A program made the translations under genes and the position numbers. The notes under the pieces were generated by a model. That model made no database searches, was not told the DNA's origin, and saw only the letters and a program-made list of their open reading frames with translations. Shown in pieces: positions 62,236-64,000 of a DNA stretch of 64,000 nt. This DNA is from Chrysogorgia sp. JL179-B06 (Eukaryota; Cnidaria; Anthozoa; Scleralcyonacea; Chrysogorgiidae): NCBI GenBank assembly GCA_035772405.1, contig JAYKKM010000144.1:2266501-2330500 (forward strand), read 5' to 3'. How positions within the stretch are numbered: the first letter of the stretch is position 1; every line of letters begins with the position of its first letter.

Positions 62236-63109
62236 TTAAAGGGCTATTAGTAAAGACTATTTTGCACGACAATATAGATCGAAACTCTATTGCATCGACC
62301 ACTATGATACGGTGGCGACCAAATGGAAATCAGGCTTAAGAACGTTAAACTAAGTGTGTTCTTCCTTGAATCTTTAACATGCAGTCCAGACTGAGGGCAA
62401 CGTTTTCATATTCCTAACATTCCAATGTTATTAAAGTTTCTGCATGATCAAAGTTTTGGTGGCATGTTCAAGTATATCACCAAGGTTTGAATTAAGATGA
62501 AATGTAGGTCTATTTAACAATTAGTCACTGAAGTCGAGGTGACTATCGTTGAATATTTACCGAGCCGCGAAGCGGCGAGGTAAATATAACGATAGTCACC
62601 GAGACTGAGGTGACTAATTGTTTTAGTATAATTTCAGGCTTGAACTGAACATTCAATTGAGAAGTTTTAAACAGACAGTTTGATACTTTGAACTGTGTTA
62701 TGCTCGATGTTTTCTTCACGCTTGAAAGCTTTCAAAAACACACACACTAACGATCAAAACGGACGTAAAAATACAAATAATTATACGATAAACAACTTCC
62801 TCACCCTTAGACAGTTCAATCTTGAAAGAAATCTGATATATAGAATGTCTTTATGCTAAGTTTTTGAGCCTTTTCGACGATTTTTTAGTTATAATAATAT
62901 AGTCGCCATTTTGAAAAATAATTCGTCATGTTTTAGAAACCATACATCAAAATGATGATTCCGAGAAGGACTGGAACGAATAAATATAGTCTGGTTACAA
63001 AAAAACACTTTTTCAAGTATGATTTCTAGTAAAGTGATAGTCACCGCGCTACGCGTCTCGTCTCAGATTTACTGGCCAGTCAGCCAATCAGAGCTCGTTT
63101 AAGCTCAGA
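62236..63109. other. Unassigned region with one palindrome
   Basis: No gene seen. 62523-62617 is a palindrome (TAGTCAC...GTGACTA) with an inner CCGCGAAGCGG stem, probably a foldback remnant. The rest is AT-rich and featureless to me. Confidence 0.5.
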
Positions 63110-63620
63110 AATTATACTAATTTACAATAGTCTGATCCTAACTCTATTTGATTATGGGGACATAACCTGGGGGATAGAGGAAATTCAGTTCTGATGCAAA
63201 GTCTGCAGGTTTTCCAGAATAAGACTGCTCGGGTTATCTTAGATTTATCCTATTACCATTCAGAAAGTGATGCATTAAGCCAATTATCATGGAAACAAAG
63301 TTCAAAAGATCTGAACATCGTTCCATTTTTATTGCGTCTACGTTGCTTAGCAACGTAAACGCTATGTTATATGTAAATAGTTGAATAATAACATTTTGCA
63401 TAAATTTCAGTACACTTTAAATAAAGACTTTCATTCATATAATACAAGGCATACTACCAATATTCGTAAAACACTTACAAAAACTAACTGAAGACAATGG
63501 ACTACAATTAACAAAGCAATAGAAGACTGGAATAAGCTTTACTTGGTAACACATGAAGCGTCAATCTTATCTATTTTTAAGGGTGTTCAGACGTATTTGG
63601 ATTTGCAGACCTAATATCCG
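63110..63620 (+). pseudogene. LINE ORF2 C-terminal fragment
   Basis: Plus-strand reading with shifts: LWGHNLGDRGNSVLMQSLQV, then FQNKTARVILDLSYYHSESD and ALSQLSWKQSSKDLN, the post-RT region of CR1/L2-like LINEs; later remnants (TKQ..IEDWNK-like) reach about 63600. Several stops; dead copy. 63621-64000 shows nothing further. Confidence 0.75.
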
Positions 63621-64000
63621 TTGCTAAGGAAGCTTAGAATTGACAAAATTTGCCATAGAATTTCACAGTTTTAAGAATCCATCAACAGTGTGTATGTACT
63701 ATATGTGGACAAAACTCTTTCGTTTGGTAATGTTATATGTCGTCATCGTGACGTCATCGAAATATGAAAATTCCTATAATCTTCGAAGGTTTTTAAGAAA
63801 AATTATTTTTTTCACATGCGATTAGAATCTGGACCGTTATCTTCATAAAAGTACGTATGGATTTTAAGAATTTTTAAAAATTAGCTGGGATATCGGATTT
63901 TTAAGGTGAGTAAACACAATAAAATATTGATATTTTTTGTAGGAAGTAATTTAGGTTTATATGACAGCAAAAAATATAGCATACTGTCAAAAATGACGAA

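Overview
The window reads as animal nuclear DNA, most likely from an early-branching metazoan such as a cnidarian (inference from the type of virus-like element and the repeat content). It has three parts: an integrated Polinton/Maverick (adintovirus-like) DNA virus at about 1-18472, a strip of decayed retroelements and foldback repeats at about 18640-24300, and one host gene, an intron-rich muscleblind/MBNL homologue, at 24807-60344, followed by more repeats.

The Polinton looks intact where it is visible. On the minus strand from the left edge are a protein-primed family B DNA polymerase (its last few codons are probably cut off), a zinc-ribbon protein and three small membrane proteins. A repeat-bearing divergent promoter then leads rightward to an unknown Cys-rich protein and a type II thymidine kinase. 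A second leftward block holds a membrane-anchored 495-residue protein, a fibre/lectin-like protein, a putative myristoylated protein, a tiny basic protein and a Bro-N/PD-(D/E)XK nuclease/zinc-finger fusion. The rightward late-type block holds two jelly-roll-like minor capsid candidates, a retroviral-type integrase with chromodomain, two paralogous membrane proteins, the major capsid protein, the FtsK/A32-type packaging ATPase and a 169-residue protein. The element ends in a 169-bp palindrome abutting a long (TA)n tract. The left terminal repeat and any adenain-like protease lie outside the window or are absent.

The muscleblind gene was assembled from eight exons whose splice sites and phases all agree (426 codons). 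It encodes six CCCH fingers arranged as three pairs. Its introns are packed with non-autonomous DNA transposons (TTAA-flanked families, hAT-like and mariner-like MITEs), LINE fragments, hammerhead-like motifs and minisatellites. Two intron 4 features stand out. One is a roughly 1.1-kb array that repeatedly duplicates the end of exon 4 together with its 5' splice site. The other is a 2-kb satellite in which nearly every unit carries two TGCT (YGCY) motifs, the RNA motif bound by muscleblind proteins, inside the muscleblind transcript itself.

From 60345 to 64000 there is 3' flank, two abutting TTAA-type elements and a LINE C-terminal fragment. I saw no second host gene.
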